From positions 352,608,660-352,672,659 of the forward strand of contig NC_092873.1 of the NCBI RefSeq assembly GCF_028372415.1: a DNA stretch of 64,000 bases, read 5' to 3'. This document shows positions 11,214 through 22,210 of the stretch, in pieces. Under the pieces are notes generated by a model, which was not told the DNA's origin, did no database searches, and worked only from the letters and a program-made list of their open reading frames with translations. This stretch comes from Notamacropus eugenii (taxonomy: Eukaryota; Chordata; Mammalia; Diprotodontia; Macropodidae). The position numbers were made by a program, and so were the translations under genes. The stretch's first letter is position 1. Each line of letters begins with the position of its first letter.

Positions 11214-11479
11214 ATCCCTGTTCACTAAACAACCAAAGGCCCCTGCTTCAGGTCTCAAGGGAAACACAGCCACTTTCTTCACTTGACCTGTCAGTACTGG
11301 ACTGAGGCTCATTGTACTTCCTGGAATTTAAACACTTGTCCTTGGTTTACTATAATTGGATCAAGTTCAGACTGAAGAAAAATATGTTATACCATACTTG
11401 GAACTATCAGAGAGATTCAATATGGTGGTGGACTACCAAGAAATTCTGTGAATGCCTTCCTCATCTGAGGAAGCTCTTA

Positions 11480-11570
11480 GAATATCAGAGCTAGAAAGCA
11501 CTTCAGGGATCATTGGGTTTAATCCTTTCATTTCACAAGGAAAGCCTGGAGACCTGAACTGCCTTTTAAA
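11480..11570 (-). repeat. MIR fragment
   Basis: 'aatatcagagctagaaagca' with a short, worn core. Confidence 0.55.
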
Positions 11571-12061
11571 AAAGAGAATAAACAACTGATTGTCTGCAAT
11601 AGTTTAGACTTTCCCAAGAAGGCCAAGGGATAAAATAGGCTTTTCTCTGTGGTTCCTTTCAGTTCCTTTATTCTTTGCTTTTATGATTTGATTGAGGATG
11701 CCAATCAATCAAACCTCTGAATATTCAAATGCATGCTACTGGGACCCCACTTGGGATCCAGGAGGCAGAGAGGAGTGACAGTCTAAGGAGTAGCTTTGGG
11801 TGCAGCCTCCAAGGGAAGGCACAGGGATAGAGACCTCAATAGTCCTGTATCTTACCCTTCTTCCCCCAAATCTGTACCTTATCATCCCCTTGTATCACTT
11901 GGAACAGGAAATAGTGCTACTACTATTTGTATGCACCCATCATGGTCAGAGTTATTATGGCTAATTTTTGTACTAGGAAAAAGTGCTGAAGAAACAGCAT
12001 GAAACTTGTTCTCAAATATATTTGCAAGGGTAGGAGGGAGTGACGTGGGGAAGATCGTCAA
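11571..12061. other. No gene or repeat recognised
   Basis: Unique-looking sequence with no coding signal. Confidence 0.3.
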
Positions 12062-12160
12062 GTCAGTAATCATTTATTAAGCACCTGTTTTGTATCCCCA
12101 GCACAAAGAAAGGCAAAAAAATAAAAAATCCCTGCTCCCAAGAAAGTTATGGTCCAATGG
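12062..12160 (-). mobile_element. L2 3' end
   Basis: 'catttattaagcacctgttt' is the reverse complement of the L2 tail. It is followed by 'atccctgctcccaagaaagt'. Confidence 0.75.
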
Positions 12161-12410
12161 ACAGTAGGTGGTACAACGGATAGAGTGTTCTGGCAGCTAA
12201 GTGTTGAAGTGGACTGGAGTCAGGCAGATTCCTCTTCCTAAGCTCAAATCTGACCTCAGACACTGACCAGCTATGTGACCCTGAGCAAGTCACTATTTAC
12301 CTCAGTTTCCTCATCTGTAAAATGAGCTAGGAAATGGCAAACCACTCCAGTATCTTTGTCAAGAAAGTCCCAAATGGGTTAGACATGACTGAAAAACAAC
12401 TTAACAACAA
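12161..12410 (+). repeat. MAR1-type CORE-SINE
   Basis: Full body with 'gaaatggcaaaccactccag' and the end 'gacatgactgaaaaacaac'. A short extra segment lies in the head near 12190-12215. Confidence 0.88.
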
Positions 12411-12539
12411 GTAGAAATCTCAGGACGTTATGAGGCTAGTGCTGAGGAAACTACTCTTGGGACAGGGAGTGGTAGGGTAGGATAGTTTGGAAACATGTAT
12501 GTATTGAGGGAGCTAAGTAGCAAAATGGATAAAATTCCC

Positions 12540-12665
12540 TGTGTATCCCCTCTTCTGTTCTACAGAGTTATCTCCTATAACAAAGATTTTTTTTTAAGAA
12601 AAAAGGAAAGAAAAAATAAGCAAAACAAAATGACACACTGAAAAAAATCAAATAATATATTTACT
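12540..12665 (-). mobile_element. L1 3' UTR fragment
   Basis: 'tctcctataacaaagat' then 'aataagcaaaacaaaatga'. This is the uninterrupted counterpart of the L1 segment that the IMPDH2 retrocopy split at 2030/3680. Confidence 0.65.
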
Positions 12666-12739
12666 ATTTCAGACTTGTGGACTCTTCCCTTCTCCCCCAC
12701 CAACTTCTGCAAAGAAGTAGGGAGGAGTCTTTACTCTTG

Positions 12740-13435
12740 ATTGGACTTTTGAGTCTTGAGGCTTAACTATCCAGGAAAGCCACAAGATTTCAAACCAAGT
12801 CATAATGGGACGCAGCAGAAGAGCATTGGACCATCTGAACTTTGGTGTCTTCACCTGTAAAGTTTGTGCCAGATGAGTCCTCCATCCCTTACCAGCTCTA
12901 AAATTCTGTGATTTTATGTTTAAAAACTTCATTTAAAAAGGGGGAAATTTGGGATAATTGGAATCCTAATAGGGTAGGTACCTACATCTTCTTGGGTAGG
13001 GAGGAAAAGATCATTCTTTTGGTCTCAGAAACAAATATTTAAAAATGACAAAATTCATTTCAGCCAACTTTTCTTCCTTCAGAATGCAATTCTGGGCCAC
13101 TTGAAAGAGATGGAAGATTAGAGACTGGCACTATGTCCCAGGCCTATTAGGGGGACTCATGATTACTGGACTCTTGAATTGTGTGAGAGAAGCATCAGAA
13201 TGATCAGAAAGTCCTTTACTATGGTCTGAAATATGTGTGAAGATTTGGGGGAAATCCAGTACTTAGGGCCATGCTGATCCCTTTTATGAGTTTCAATTCT
13301 GTAGAATATTAACCTGTGTTACTATTAACAAGTCACTTTATTTGTCTGATTCTCATTTTTCTGCATCTATAAAATAAGAGGGTTGGATTATTGATCTTTA
13401 TGGTCCCTAACAGTTCTAAAATTATGACCCAAAGA
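12740..13435 (+). repeat. Two MIR copies
   Basis: Copies at about 12740-12930 (ends 'ctctaaaattctgtgatttt') and 13295-13435 ('ctataaaataagagggttgg'). No feature is seen between them. Confidence 0.65.
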
Positions 13436-13539
13436 TCCAAGGTACTGAATGTCTCTGTATGCCTCAGTTTCCCACTGTCCTAATGAATGAACCTCTTAAC
13501 CTTCAGCTTTCATTTCTGGGTGAGGGCATGGTAGAAGAC

Positions 13540-13830
13540 ATGCCTGGAATCATAGACTAGCAGAATGTTAGAGATGAAGGAGACTTTAAAGAGCATCTTC
13601 TTCAGGGGTGGGGAACTTGAGGCCTTATGTGGCCCTCTAGGTCCTCAAGTGTGGCCCTTTGACTGAATCTACACTTTACAGAACAAATCCCCTTAATAAA
13701 AGGATTTGTTCTACAAAACTTGGACTCAGTCAAAAGGCCACATCCAAGGACTACAGGTTACCCACTTCTGGGTCAACAGTTTCACGTTATAGTTAGGAAA
13801 ACCAAGATCCAGATAAGACCTTAGGCACCT
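13540..13830 (-). repeat. MIR interrupted by a hAT-like MITE
   Basis: 'agaatgttagagatgaaggag' leads into the MITE at 13603. Worn MIR sequence resumes after 13770 ('tagttaggaaaaccaagatc'). Confidence 0.55.
13603..13770 (+). mobile_element. Palindromic hAT-like MITE, copy 1
   Basis: The end 'caggggtggggaac' and the opposite end 'gttacccacttctg' are worn inverted repeats. Inside, 'ggatttgttctaca' mirrors 'agaacaaatcc', and 'aggccttatgtggcc' mirrors 'aggccacat', so the whole element folds on itself. A second copy is at 20271-20469. Confidence 0.75.
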
Positions 13831-15084
13831 TAGGCAAAAATATTTGAAAATTGCTACTAATGGATGGTGTAGTCTGTATTAACTTGGTTTAGGAAACCAA
13901 TAATACACTTGAAAGTATCCTTAGATATCAGGTGGTCTAACTCCCTCTATAGAGGAGTCTGAAAGAGGTTGGTAGAGAAGCCCAACAATCATTCCCCACT
14001 CTCCTCTGTTTGTAGCCACTAGGTTAGGGTCAGAAATAAAGCACCGGGTACATTAAAAACTCTTTACAGAGGAAGAGCCCTATGTGGCCGCAGCACCTCC
14101 AATATATTTGGGGCTAACATTACTCATCCCAAAACCTTTTGAGTCAGGCAACATGAAACAAGAAGCATGAAAGACGTTCCCAAATATACTTTTTAAAGAT
14201 AAATTCATTGGGCACACAGATGAGAGAGAGACCTTAGGTAGTGATGTCTAGTTCTTAAACAAAGATATTATGATGAAAAGAAACCGTGGAGATACTACCC
14301 CATGGTGGGAAGGATCCAAGGAGGTGGAGAAACCAGATAGAAGCTCATGTAGCCTCCTGGGTGAAAAGGGAAAGTAGAATAGTACTTAAAAGGGCCACAA
14401 TTGTTTTTCAGGTTGATCAGTAGTGGAAGGGAGGAGCAGAGTTCCATTTGGTATCATTCTATTTTAAGTAATTATTCTTTCTAACTAGGTGCTAAAAGCA
14501 GTTGGGATACAAGTGCTGTAAGCCAGAAGTATCAGACACAGGACTAGGCCCTTGTAGCCTACAGCACTACTGACTGACGCCCAAACTAGATAAAAATTAA
14601 ATTGGGAAATATTTAACAAAATAAATAAAAATGCAGCAAAACATAGATAATATCATATTTTGAAACTCAGTCAATATGCAATCCACAGCGATCCTCATGT
14701 AGGGATTAATGGCCCTCATTTCCATTTGAATGCTATAAGCAACCTCTAAATTTCAGTGCCCCACTCTCCTCATCTCACTTATAGCCATGTTCCTTCTTCT
14801 ATCTTCACCACTCTTTGGCTTGGAAAAAATTATATGAAAGGATGAAATAGTACAACCACAGATTGTTAGAACTAAAAAAGGCTTTCTAGGGTACTTACCT
14901 ATTTCTTTCTCTTACCTGTTGCCAGCCTCCTTCCCAACCCCAGAGAAAGCTCCAACCTAAGGTCCCACTCTACTGACTGGTGACTACCTACCCAGGTCAC
15001 AACGTCAGATAGGGTCCCACCATGTTCCTCTTCATTTTTACATGACTTTGAACTTCTTTTCCTCCTTGGAGCATGCCCCTCTCC
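13831..15084. other. No gene recognised; only MIR scraps
   Basis: Short antisense MIR-like pieces near 13905-13990 and 14860-14910. The rest is unique-looking and non-coding. Confidence 0.35.
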
Positions 15085-15345
15085 TTTCAGTTCCCCTTTA
15101 TCTACCCAGGCAGCTAATTCGCAAAATGGATAAAGCACTAGATTTAGAGCCTGGAAGACAGAGACACTTGCTACAGACACTTACAGGAGGTAAGTCTAGG
15201 TACTTAACCTCTTATGTCTCAATATCCTCATGTGTAAAGTGGGAATAAAAATAACACCTATCTCATAGGGTTGTCTTGAAGATCAAATGAGACAGCATTT
15301 GTAAAGTGCTCTGCAAATCTAGCTCTCATTATTTTCTTCTCATAC
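15085..15345 (+). repeat. THER1 SINE
   Basis: Worn head 'ggcagctaattcgcaaaatg', then 'catagggttgtcttgaagat' and the tail 'gtaaagtgctctgcaaatc', typical of THER1. Confidence 0.85.
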
Positions 15346-15424
15346 TTTAATGGTAGGGATTCTGTTTCTTGCTTATATTTATATTGCCTTACATTTAGCA
15401 CCATTTATCTATTTATCTTACCCA

Positions 15425-15530
15425 ATCCCCTCATATTAGATGAGCAAAGTGAGACTCGGAGAATCTAAGTGACTTGTCCAAGGTCATACAGCTAGTGAGT
15501 GACAAAGCTAAGACTGGAATCCGGAATCCA
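15425..15530 (-). repeat. MIR fragment
   Basis: 'gtgacttgtccaaggtcata' followed by 'gctagtgagtgaca'. Confidence 0.75.
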
Positions 15531-15549
15531 GGACCACTTCCACTTTGCC

Positions 15550-16030
15550 GTGCTGGGTCTCATAGAAGGAGTAAGAGCATGCATCTACAAAGAGTCCTGT
15601 CTCCATGGAAGCCAGGTATTGCTCTCACTATTGTTGTCGTTAGAATCCCTAGTGACTTTTTTATTTCCACTGGCTTGCTCAGATACAGAGGGCTGAAGAA
15701 CAGCTCTGGGACAGAGGGGATTGCCATATGCAGAGCCGTCCTGGAGATAACAGGTTGTCTGTCACCGAGAGAAGCCTGTCTACAGGCTGGACCACAGAGC
15801 TTTCACTGAAGGAGAAATTAAACCTGTCTCACATACCAATCCCAGTGCTCTGATTACATTTACAGAGGTCATGGCCTGCATTCTGTCACCATGGAAACCT
15901 CTCATGCTGCCAGGGTGTTGTCTGTGTGTGTGGTGGATATTTAAAGGCAAAGTTGCCCCCCGCTACTGAGATACGGGGAGCTGGGGGCATGGGCTCTCTC
16001 TACAGCCACTCAAGACCTGCCTGAGCCCTG
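15550..16030. promoter_or_regulatory. Candidate conserved regulatory block with two X-box-like palindromes
   Basis: Repeat-free stretch about 10.5 kb upstream of SKAP1. GTCTCCATGGAAGC (15599-15612) and GTCACCATGGAAAC (15885-15898) resemble the RFX X-box. The second departs from the GTNRCC/RGYAAC half-site pattern at one position. Function is inferred only from motif content and absence of repeats. Confidence 0.3.
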
Positions 16031-16915
16031 ACTCCCCTATCCTTAAGTTGAAAGGAGATGACTGGAAAGAAAGAAATGGCCTCTCTAGCTCAAAAAGGGA
16101 AAGTCTTTTTAGTTATACCAGTAAAGAGGCTGGGGAGAAGGGTTTGGTGGAGGTTGGGGATGGGGAGCTAAGGAAGGAACCCAAGGAATTCAAAGGTAGA
16201 GGTTCACTTTCTCTAACATGGTTCATGGTTCACTTTCTCTAGTTCATTCGCACATCATTTCATAGACATACTGACCCAGCTGTTTAGGTGAATCATCTCA
16301 TCCTGGACATGTCCTCCAATCCAGCAAGGGAAAGTCCCTCTTCACTCATATTATAGTTTTGGTTCGTACAGCTAGCAGCAAAGTAAATTGTAGGAATTTT
16401 TAAGATCCTAGAGCAGCCTCAAGGACCTTTCTGAACCTATCACTGATGGGGGTTAACCTGGATAGAGTCCTATCAGGAGATGGAAAAGGCTAAGGGAAAA
16501 GATCACTCCTCATCCAACAAGGTACAAAGACAAGAGGAGACCACCTCTGCCTACCAACTCACAGTTTGAGTCTAGGCTTCATCATCCATCTGCCTCAGGA
16601 CCAACACTTCCAGGCCACTGGGTGGAGAATGGATCATAAAGGGGAACTCAAAACAGGGATACTGAAGATATTCACAGGTGATTTAAGCAGAATGAACATA
16701 AAATTTATGTCAAATATTCACCCATAACAATTTATCGTGATAGACAACCATGAGGAGAGATATAACTGGCTTTTACTGGAACATTGAACTATGAGAAATG
16801 GAATGCTCCATCAATGACACTGTGACCTGTGATATCATGTATGTGAGTTACTCAAGAAGCATGGGGTTGTTGGGAGAATACTGAAACTCAAAGAGTCATC
16901 TTCAGGAAGCATTTC
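16031..16915. other. No gene or repeat recognised
   Basis: Unique-looking sequence with no coding signal. Confidence 0.3.
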
Positions 16916-16917
16916 TC

Positions 16918-17275
16918 CATGATGCAGCAGAAAGAATACTGAATCTGGAATCACAGAATCATAGTGATTCATAGACCTAGAAGGGACTGACTCATCCAAC
17001 TCTTTCATTTTACATATGAGGAAGCTAAGGCCCGGGTTTAACTCAACTTCACCTAGCAGAGGTAGAATTTGAACCCATGACCTCTAGGCTTTTTAGCCAC
17101 CATATTGTCATAGGACTTGGGTTTGAATCTTAGTTCTCTTATTTATGACCAGGGCAATCCTGGGCAAATCCCTTCCTTTCTCTGATCCTTGGTTTCCTCT
17201 TCTGTAAATGAAGAATTTGGATTAGATGTTCTTTGAGATCTGGTCTAGGTCAAAATTCAGCAATCCCATAAGGAG
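16918..17275. repeat. MIR plus strand split by MIR minus strand
   Basis: A sense MIR begins at about 16920 ('gcagcagaaagaatactg') and resumes near 17105-17275 ('ggtttcctcttctgtaaatg'). An antisense MIR lies between (16965-17100, 'gaggaagctaaggcccggg'). Confidence 0.65.
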
Positions 17276-17369
17276 CTCCATGTAATTTGACAGATATCAC
17301 CTTAAGTTATTTTGCCAATTCAATAAATAAATTAAAGTTGGGGCTTACGGTTCTTGCATCTAGACTAGG

Positions 17370-17645
17370 ATTCTGCACTAATACTAGTGGCTGCCATTTA
17401 CAAAACACTTTTAAAAATATTCTTGCTCACTATCCCCTCCTTCAGTCCCCACAAAAATCCTGTGAGGTAGTTATTTACTACAATTACTATTATTTCCATT
17501 TTATGAAACTGAGAAACTGAGGCTCAGGGAGATTAAGTGATTTATTTATGGTCATTTAGTTAGCAAGCATGAGAGAGGGGGTTCAAATCCTGGTATTCCT
17601 GGCTTTGAGTCCAGTGTTCTAACCCTTCTATAACATTGCCTTTCC
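17370..17645 (-). repeat. MIR/THER1 SINE
   Basis: Tail 'ctgtgaggtagttatttac', core 'gagaaactgaggctcaggga', head 'ccagtgttctaaccc'. Confidence 0.8.
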
Positions 17646-17690
17646 ATTAATCCCCATGTTACAAGTCAGGAGAGTCTTGCAGGTTATCTC

Positions 17691-18024
17691 TCTTTTTTAA
17701 AAAAAATTTATTAATTTGCTTTCAGTTATCTATAATCACTTCCATAAGTCTTAGATTTTCTCCCTCTTCCTCCCCACTCCCTTCCTCCTCAAGATGGCAT
17801 GAAATTTTATATGGGTTCTACACATACATTCTTATTAAACACATTTTCACATTAATCATGTTGCATAGAAGAATTAAAAAGAAAGGGAGAAACCATAAGA
17901 AAAATCAAAACAAAACATAACACAAGAGAAAATAGTCTGCTTCATTCTGTGTTCTAATTCCATAGTTCTTTCTCTGGATGTGGATGGCATTTTGCCTTGA
18001 GTCCTTTGGGAATGTTCCAAGTCC
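17691..18024 (-). mobile_element. 5'-truncated L1 3' end with target-site duplication
   Basis: Starts with a T-run (the inverted poly-A) and runs through L1 3' UTR ('ttttatatgggttctacaca'). The 16-base direct repeat TCTTGCAGGTTATCTC flanks it exactly at 17675-17690 and 18025-18040. Confidence 0.92.
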
Positions 18025-18345
18025 TCTTGCAGGTTATCTCAAGGACAGTTGGTGGGAGGACCTTTGTCAAGCACGCCTGATACGGTTAACACAATGTGTT
18101 GGAGACTGGTGTTCATGAGGTCAAGGCCATAGTAAAGATAATGAATGGACAATTCACAATACTGGGTATTTGGAAGGATACAAAGAAAAATAAGGCCCTG
18201 CCCTCAAGTAGCTTATGGTTTAGGGAGATGAGACAAGAACACAAATAACACAATATGGCAGAATATGACAAGTGCCAAATAAAGGCTACAGAATTTTAGA
18301 AAAGGGAAAGATTATGATTATTTATGACTATATATGTCAGAGGGC

Positions 18346-18590
18346 AGCTAGGTGGTACAGTGGATGGAGCACTGAGCTTGGAATCAGGAAGACTCCTGAG
18401 TTCATGAGTTCAAATCTGGTTTCAGATACTGACTAGTTGTGTGATCCTGGTCAAGTCACTTAACACTGTTTATCTCAGTTTCCTCATCTGTAAAATGAAC
18501 TGGAAAAGGAAACCACTTCAGTATCTTTGCCAAGAAAACCCCAGATAGGGTCAGGAAGAGTCAGAGATGACTGAAATACAGCTTAAATGT
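18346..18590 (+). repeat. MAR1-type CORE-SINE
   Basis: Complete: head GGCAGCTAGGTGGTACAGTG, tail 'tctttgccaagaaaacccc' and 'agagatgactgaaata'. Confidence 0.93.
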
Positions 18591-18824
18591 GTGTCAGAAA
18601 GGCTTCATAGAGGAAGAGGTGGGCTGTGAAAGATAGATAAGATTTAGACAGGCACAGATGAAGAAGGTCAGATAATGTTCCAAGGAGAGGCAACAGTATG
18701 AGCAAAGACACAGATGTGGGAAAGTACAGGGTATTTTGGTAGAGAACGAAAAATCTTGTTGATTCACAAGGCAAGGCTGGACTGGAAGGGTGAGATACAG
18801 CGAGGTAGTGTCATGAGGACTCTG

Positions 18825-19075
18825 GGGGGCATAACAGGTAGAATACTGGACTACAAATCAGGAAGTCCTGAGTTAGAATCCTGATACAGATGCTTACTTA
18901 GCTAAGTGATCCTGCATAAGTTATCTAACCTCTCTTATGCTTAGTTTCCTGATTTGTAAAGTGGGTATAATATTAGCACCTACCTCCCAGGGTTGTTGTG
19001 AACATCAAGTGAGATAACAGACGTAAAATGTTTGGAAAACCTTACAGCACAACAGTAATGCTGGAGCTATTGTTT
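18825..19075 (+). repeat. THER1 SINE
   Basis: Head 'gtagaatactggactacaa', then 'agggttgttgtgaacatca' and 'agtgagataacag'. Confidence 0.88.
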
Positions 19076-19399
19076 TTATCAAGGAAGGCCTTGAATGCTA
19101 AGTGTTTGGGGAATTTATTCAATAAGTAACAGGAAGCTATAAAAGATTTTTGAGCAAGAGAGTTATTGATTAGAGGTCTATATTAGATTACTCTGGCAGT
19201 AGCGTGTAAGATGGATCAGAGAAACAGAATGGGATAAAGGGAAAAGTGATGCGTTTATCACTAGCAGACCAGGATTCAAATCTGGAATCTGATATGGCTC
19301 TACTGTCTATTTGGGACAGGATGGGGATAAGGACTGGGTCCATAATTTTGTTGGTGTAGGGAAATTCCAGATGGAGAAATTTCCTCTGCCTCTGCATTT

Positions 19400-19915
19400 C
19401 TGTACCTCTCTGCAATTTATAGTCTTAGAGGCTTACCCAGAAAAATTAAGTGATATGCCCAGGGTTACACAGCATGGGGATGCCAGAGCCAGCTCTAACC
19501 ATAAGAGCTGATGGTTAAATTTTCAGTGCAAGCCTTAACTCCTTGAAAATCAGAAGATACTAAGAATCAAGGCTTGATTTATTGTTTTGTTGATTGTCTA
19601 GACTTAAATTGGGGAGGATATGTTAATGATTCAGATTAGACTTAAAAGCGTGTCATTCAGATATCCGATTGCTAAACATTTAACTGTTGTACTCCTTTCA
19701 GGTAGCCACTGTGTGTCAAAGGCAGATCTTGAACATGAGTCTTCTTGGCATTGAGACCAGCTGTCTATTGGCTGTACCATACCGCCTTTTAGTGCACCAC
19801 GCTGCTTTTTTCTCATTTTACTTCCGTGGGTTTTAACACCAGGAAAATGGGGATAATAACTGTGTGACTACTCAGCACTTTGTAAAACTAAAAGTGCTAT
19901 ATAATGTGAATTAAA
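19400..19915. repeat. Mixed repeat block: MIR, a two-copy repeat, SINE head, THER1 tail
   Basis: Antisense MIR at about 19400-19505. A dispersed repeat at 19508-19607 is shared with 58637-58738. There is an inverted SINE head near 19700-19795 and a THER1 tail near 19845-19915 ('gcactttgtaaaactaaaag'). Confidence 0.55.
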
Positions 19916-20270
19916 TCATTGGAAAGAAGAGAGGCCAGAGGCAGGGAGGCGAGTTAAGAAGTGTTGTAGAAGTCCAGGTGAGAGATAATGAGGGCCTGAG
20001 TTAGGATGGTGGCAGTTTGAATGTAAAGAAGGAGAAGGATTTTAGAGACTTTATACATAGTAGAAGCAATGCAGCTTGGCAACTTACTGGATGTGGTGGA
20101 GGGGAAAAGGGAAAAGAGTCAAAGATAATAGAAATGGATAAAGATGAGTGGATTCTGGAGACCAGACCAAGCGAGTGGAGACTTGGGCTTTTTGCCTGTG
20201 TGAGGAGTTTAGACAGTTACTTCCTCTCTGTGTTCTCCATTCCTCCTCCATAAAATGAAAGGTTGAACAA

Positions 20271-20469
20271 AACTTGGGGGCTGCGGCCTTGAGGCCACAT
20301 GTGGACTTCTAGGTCCTTGGGTGCGGCCTTTTGACTGAGTTCAAGTTCTACAGAACAAATCTTTTTATTAAGGGGATTTGTTCTGTGACGTTTGGATTCA
20401 GTCTAAGGGCCACACTTGAGGACCTAGAGGGCCACATGTGGCCTTGAGGCTGTAGGTTCCCCTCTCTTG
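20271..20469 (+). mobile_element. Palindromic hAT-like MITE, copy 2
   Basis: Left arm 'ctgcggccttgaggccacat' and right arm 'atgtggccttgaggctgtag' are inverted copies around a centre with 'agaacaaatc' and 'gatttgttct'. Same family as 13603-13770 and more complete. Confidence 0.78.
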
Positions 20470-20714
20470 GCATAAAAGCATCCTCAAGCTCCTTTCCAGA
20501 TCTAAAATTCAGCCCCAGAGAGAAGCAAGAAAAACTGATGGGAAAAAGAGGGAGGGAAAGAATGAAAAATAAAAGGGAATGGGAGCTCTGAAAAAGAGAA
20601 AGACAGTAATGAAGATAGTTTGGAAATCAAGTGGGCCACTAATATTGCCTCAGACTCTATAAGTTGCCAACTCGTCATAGATCTCCATTAAATATAAATC
20701 TTGCCAGACCGTCA

Positions 20715-21150
20715 AGGTCATCTAGTCCAAATACTTCATTGTATAGACAAAAAATCCAAGGCCCAGAGACTTTAGGTGGTTTGTCCAAAGTCACCCAGGC
20801 AGTCGGTGGCAGAGCAGAGATTTAAATTCAGGTCCTTTGACCCAAAAGCTAGAGTTCTATCCTGCTCCAAGTTTTCCCTCTCTGATATAACCCATTTCTT
20901 AGAAGCCACCCCATTTCCAGGACAGGGAGCACCTGCTTACTTGATAGTGAGAAAACGTGTGGCATTGTGGGAAATGTGTTTGGGCTAGGAGTCAAGGTCA
21001 GGATTGCCTCCTACTAGATGTTTGAATTTGGACCAGTTTTCTCTGGATTTCAGTTTCCTCCTCTTTAAGGTGGAGGACTGTAGGGGAGGGAGGGTTAGAG
21101 CGGATCATCTCTAAGGTGCTCCCACAGCTGATTTTCTGTGGTTGCCTACA
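20715..21150. repeat. MIR minus then MIR plus
   Basis: Antisense copy at 20715-20880 ('aaggtcatctagtccaaata'). Sense copy at 20940-21150 ('cagtttcctcctctttaagg'). Confidence 0.7.
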
Positions 21151-21359
21151 GGAGCTGAGGTTAACTTAAGGGTTAACTAAACAATATCAGCAAGATCCCT
21201 TGTAAGCTACTGAGCTGCTAAATGATAAAGTGCCTGAACAGGAAGTCACTGACTTGGGTTTGAATCGAATGCATATTTCTCCTCCCTCAGAGGTTTCCTG
21301 CCTCTCCACCCCCACCAGCAGCAGTGGGTCTTGTTCTTTGGGTTAGCAGGATGTATTAC

Positions 21360-21800
21360 CTCCCCTTTCTCAGTCCTTAATGAAGTGTGCAGTTCTTCTC
21401 CTCATTAAGCCCCAGCATTGTCAATAAAAGAGTCAATAAAGCCAGTTGATGGGATTGGGAGAGAGAGGTGGAGGTGTGGGGCAGCAGTGCATCCACAGGG
21501 CAGAGGCCAGCTCCACCACAGACTGCCACCAATGTCCAAGGATCAATAGCAAGGTCTGAATTAAGCCTCACCCATCCCTCAGACTGGAAAACAACAGGGC
21601 CCCCACGGAAAACTCCCTCTGGCTGCTGTTGTCTCCCCTTCATGCCCATGTCACCAGAGCAGGGCCAGTGCCAGCTGGCCAACCTTGCCTGCAATTGTCT
21701 CCTCCCTGTGCCATGCCAGGTGCATTAGCTTCCTCCTGGTGGAGACCTTTCCCTGCACCCCCACCATGGATGCATATTTATTAACTCCTCACACCAGATG
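21360..21800. promoter_or_regulatory. Candidate conserved regulatory block
   Basis: Repeat-free. Two close 'tcaataaa' homeodomain-like sites near 21421-21440 and a 'gatgcatatttatt' motif near 21769. No exon recognised. Inferred only from motif content and position. Confidence 0.25.
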
Positions 21801-21912
21801 CACCACCGCCCAACCAATCCATAGACCGGCTGAGTTCCATGCCCTCAATTTCTATCCTACCCAGATGGCAGGCATGTGCCTTCCTTACTGTTTCCTGTGT
21901 CTGCAGACTCTT

Positions 21913-21913
<1 letters not shown>

Positions 21914-21953
<40 letters not shown>

Positions 21954-21965
21954 GTATATGCTTGT
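21914..21965. repeat. (TG)n microsatellite
   Basis: About 15 TG units followed by mixed TGTA repeats. Confidence 0.96.
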
Positions 21966-22049
21966 GTTTGTGAGTGTGAGGACTGGGGGTCAAGGTTGCA
22001 AACACTGAATGGTAGGCCCCTGCACTCCATCTTTGGCTGCTGGGCATCT

Positions 22050-22210
22050 CTATAGATACTCTTATCTTATCTAATTACAAGAAATTTCAGATTAATTTCA
22101 CGGCCTCTGCTCCAAAGAACCCCTTATCAGCAAGAGCCCTAAGTCTTAACCTTGTTCCTTTGTAGTTAACCTCTAAATGAGATGACAGCTAAGAAGGGGG
22201 ATACTAAGAT
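22050..22210. promoter_or_regulatory. GATA-motif cluster, candidate enhancer
   Basis: Three reverse GATA sites (two overlapping in 'cttatcttatct', one in 'cccttatca') stand next to homeodomain-type 'ctaattaca' and 'agattaattt', in repeat-free sequence about 4.5 kb upstream of the SKAP1 start. Confidence 0.25.

Larger units (their letters stand above)
18150..20215 (-). mobile_element. L2 LINE copy in blocks
   Basis: L2-type blocks at about 18155-18340, 18595-18815, 19078-19200 and 19920-20215 keep L2 order ('ctcaagtagcttatggttta', 'gttccaaggagaggcaac', 'aagtccaggtgagagataat'). They are separated by a MAR1 SINE, a THER1 SINE and a mixed repeat block (19205-19915). Confidence 0.7.

Noticed and set aside
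15474-15809. 111-codon plus-strand frame
   Set aside because: Starts inside a MIR and runs into the repeat-free block. No domain or coding bias recognised, and better explained as a non-coding candidate element.
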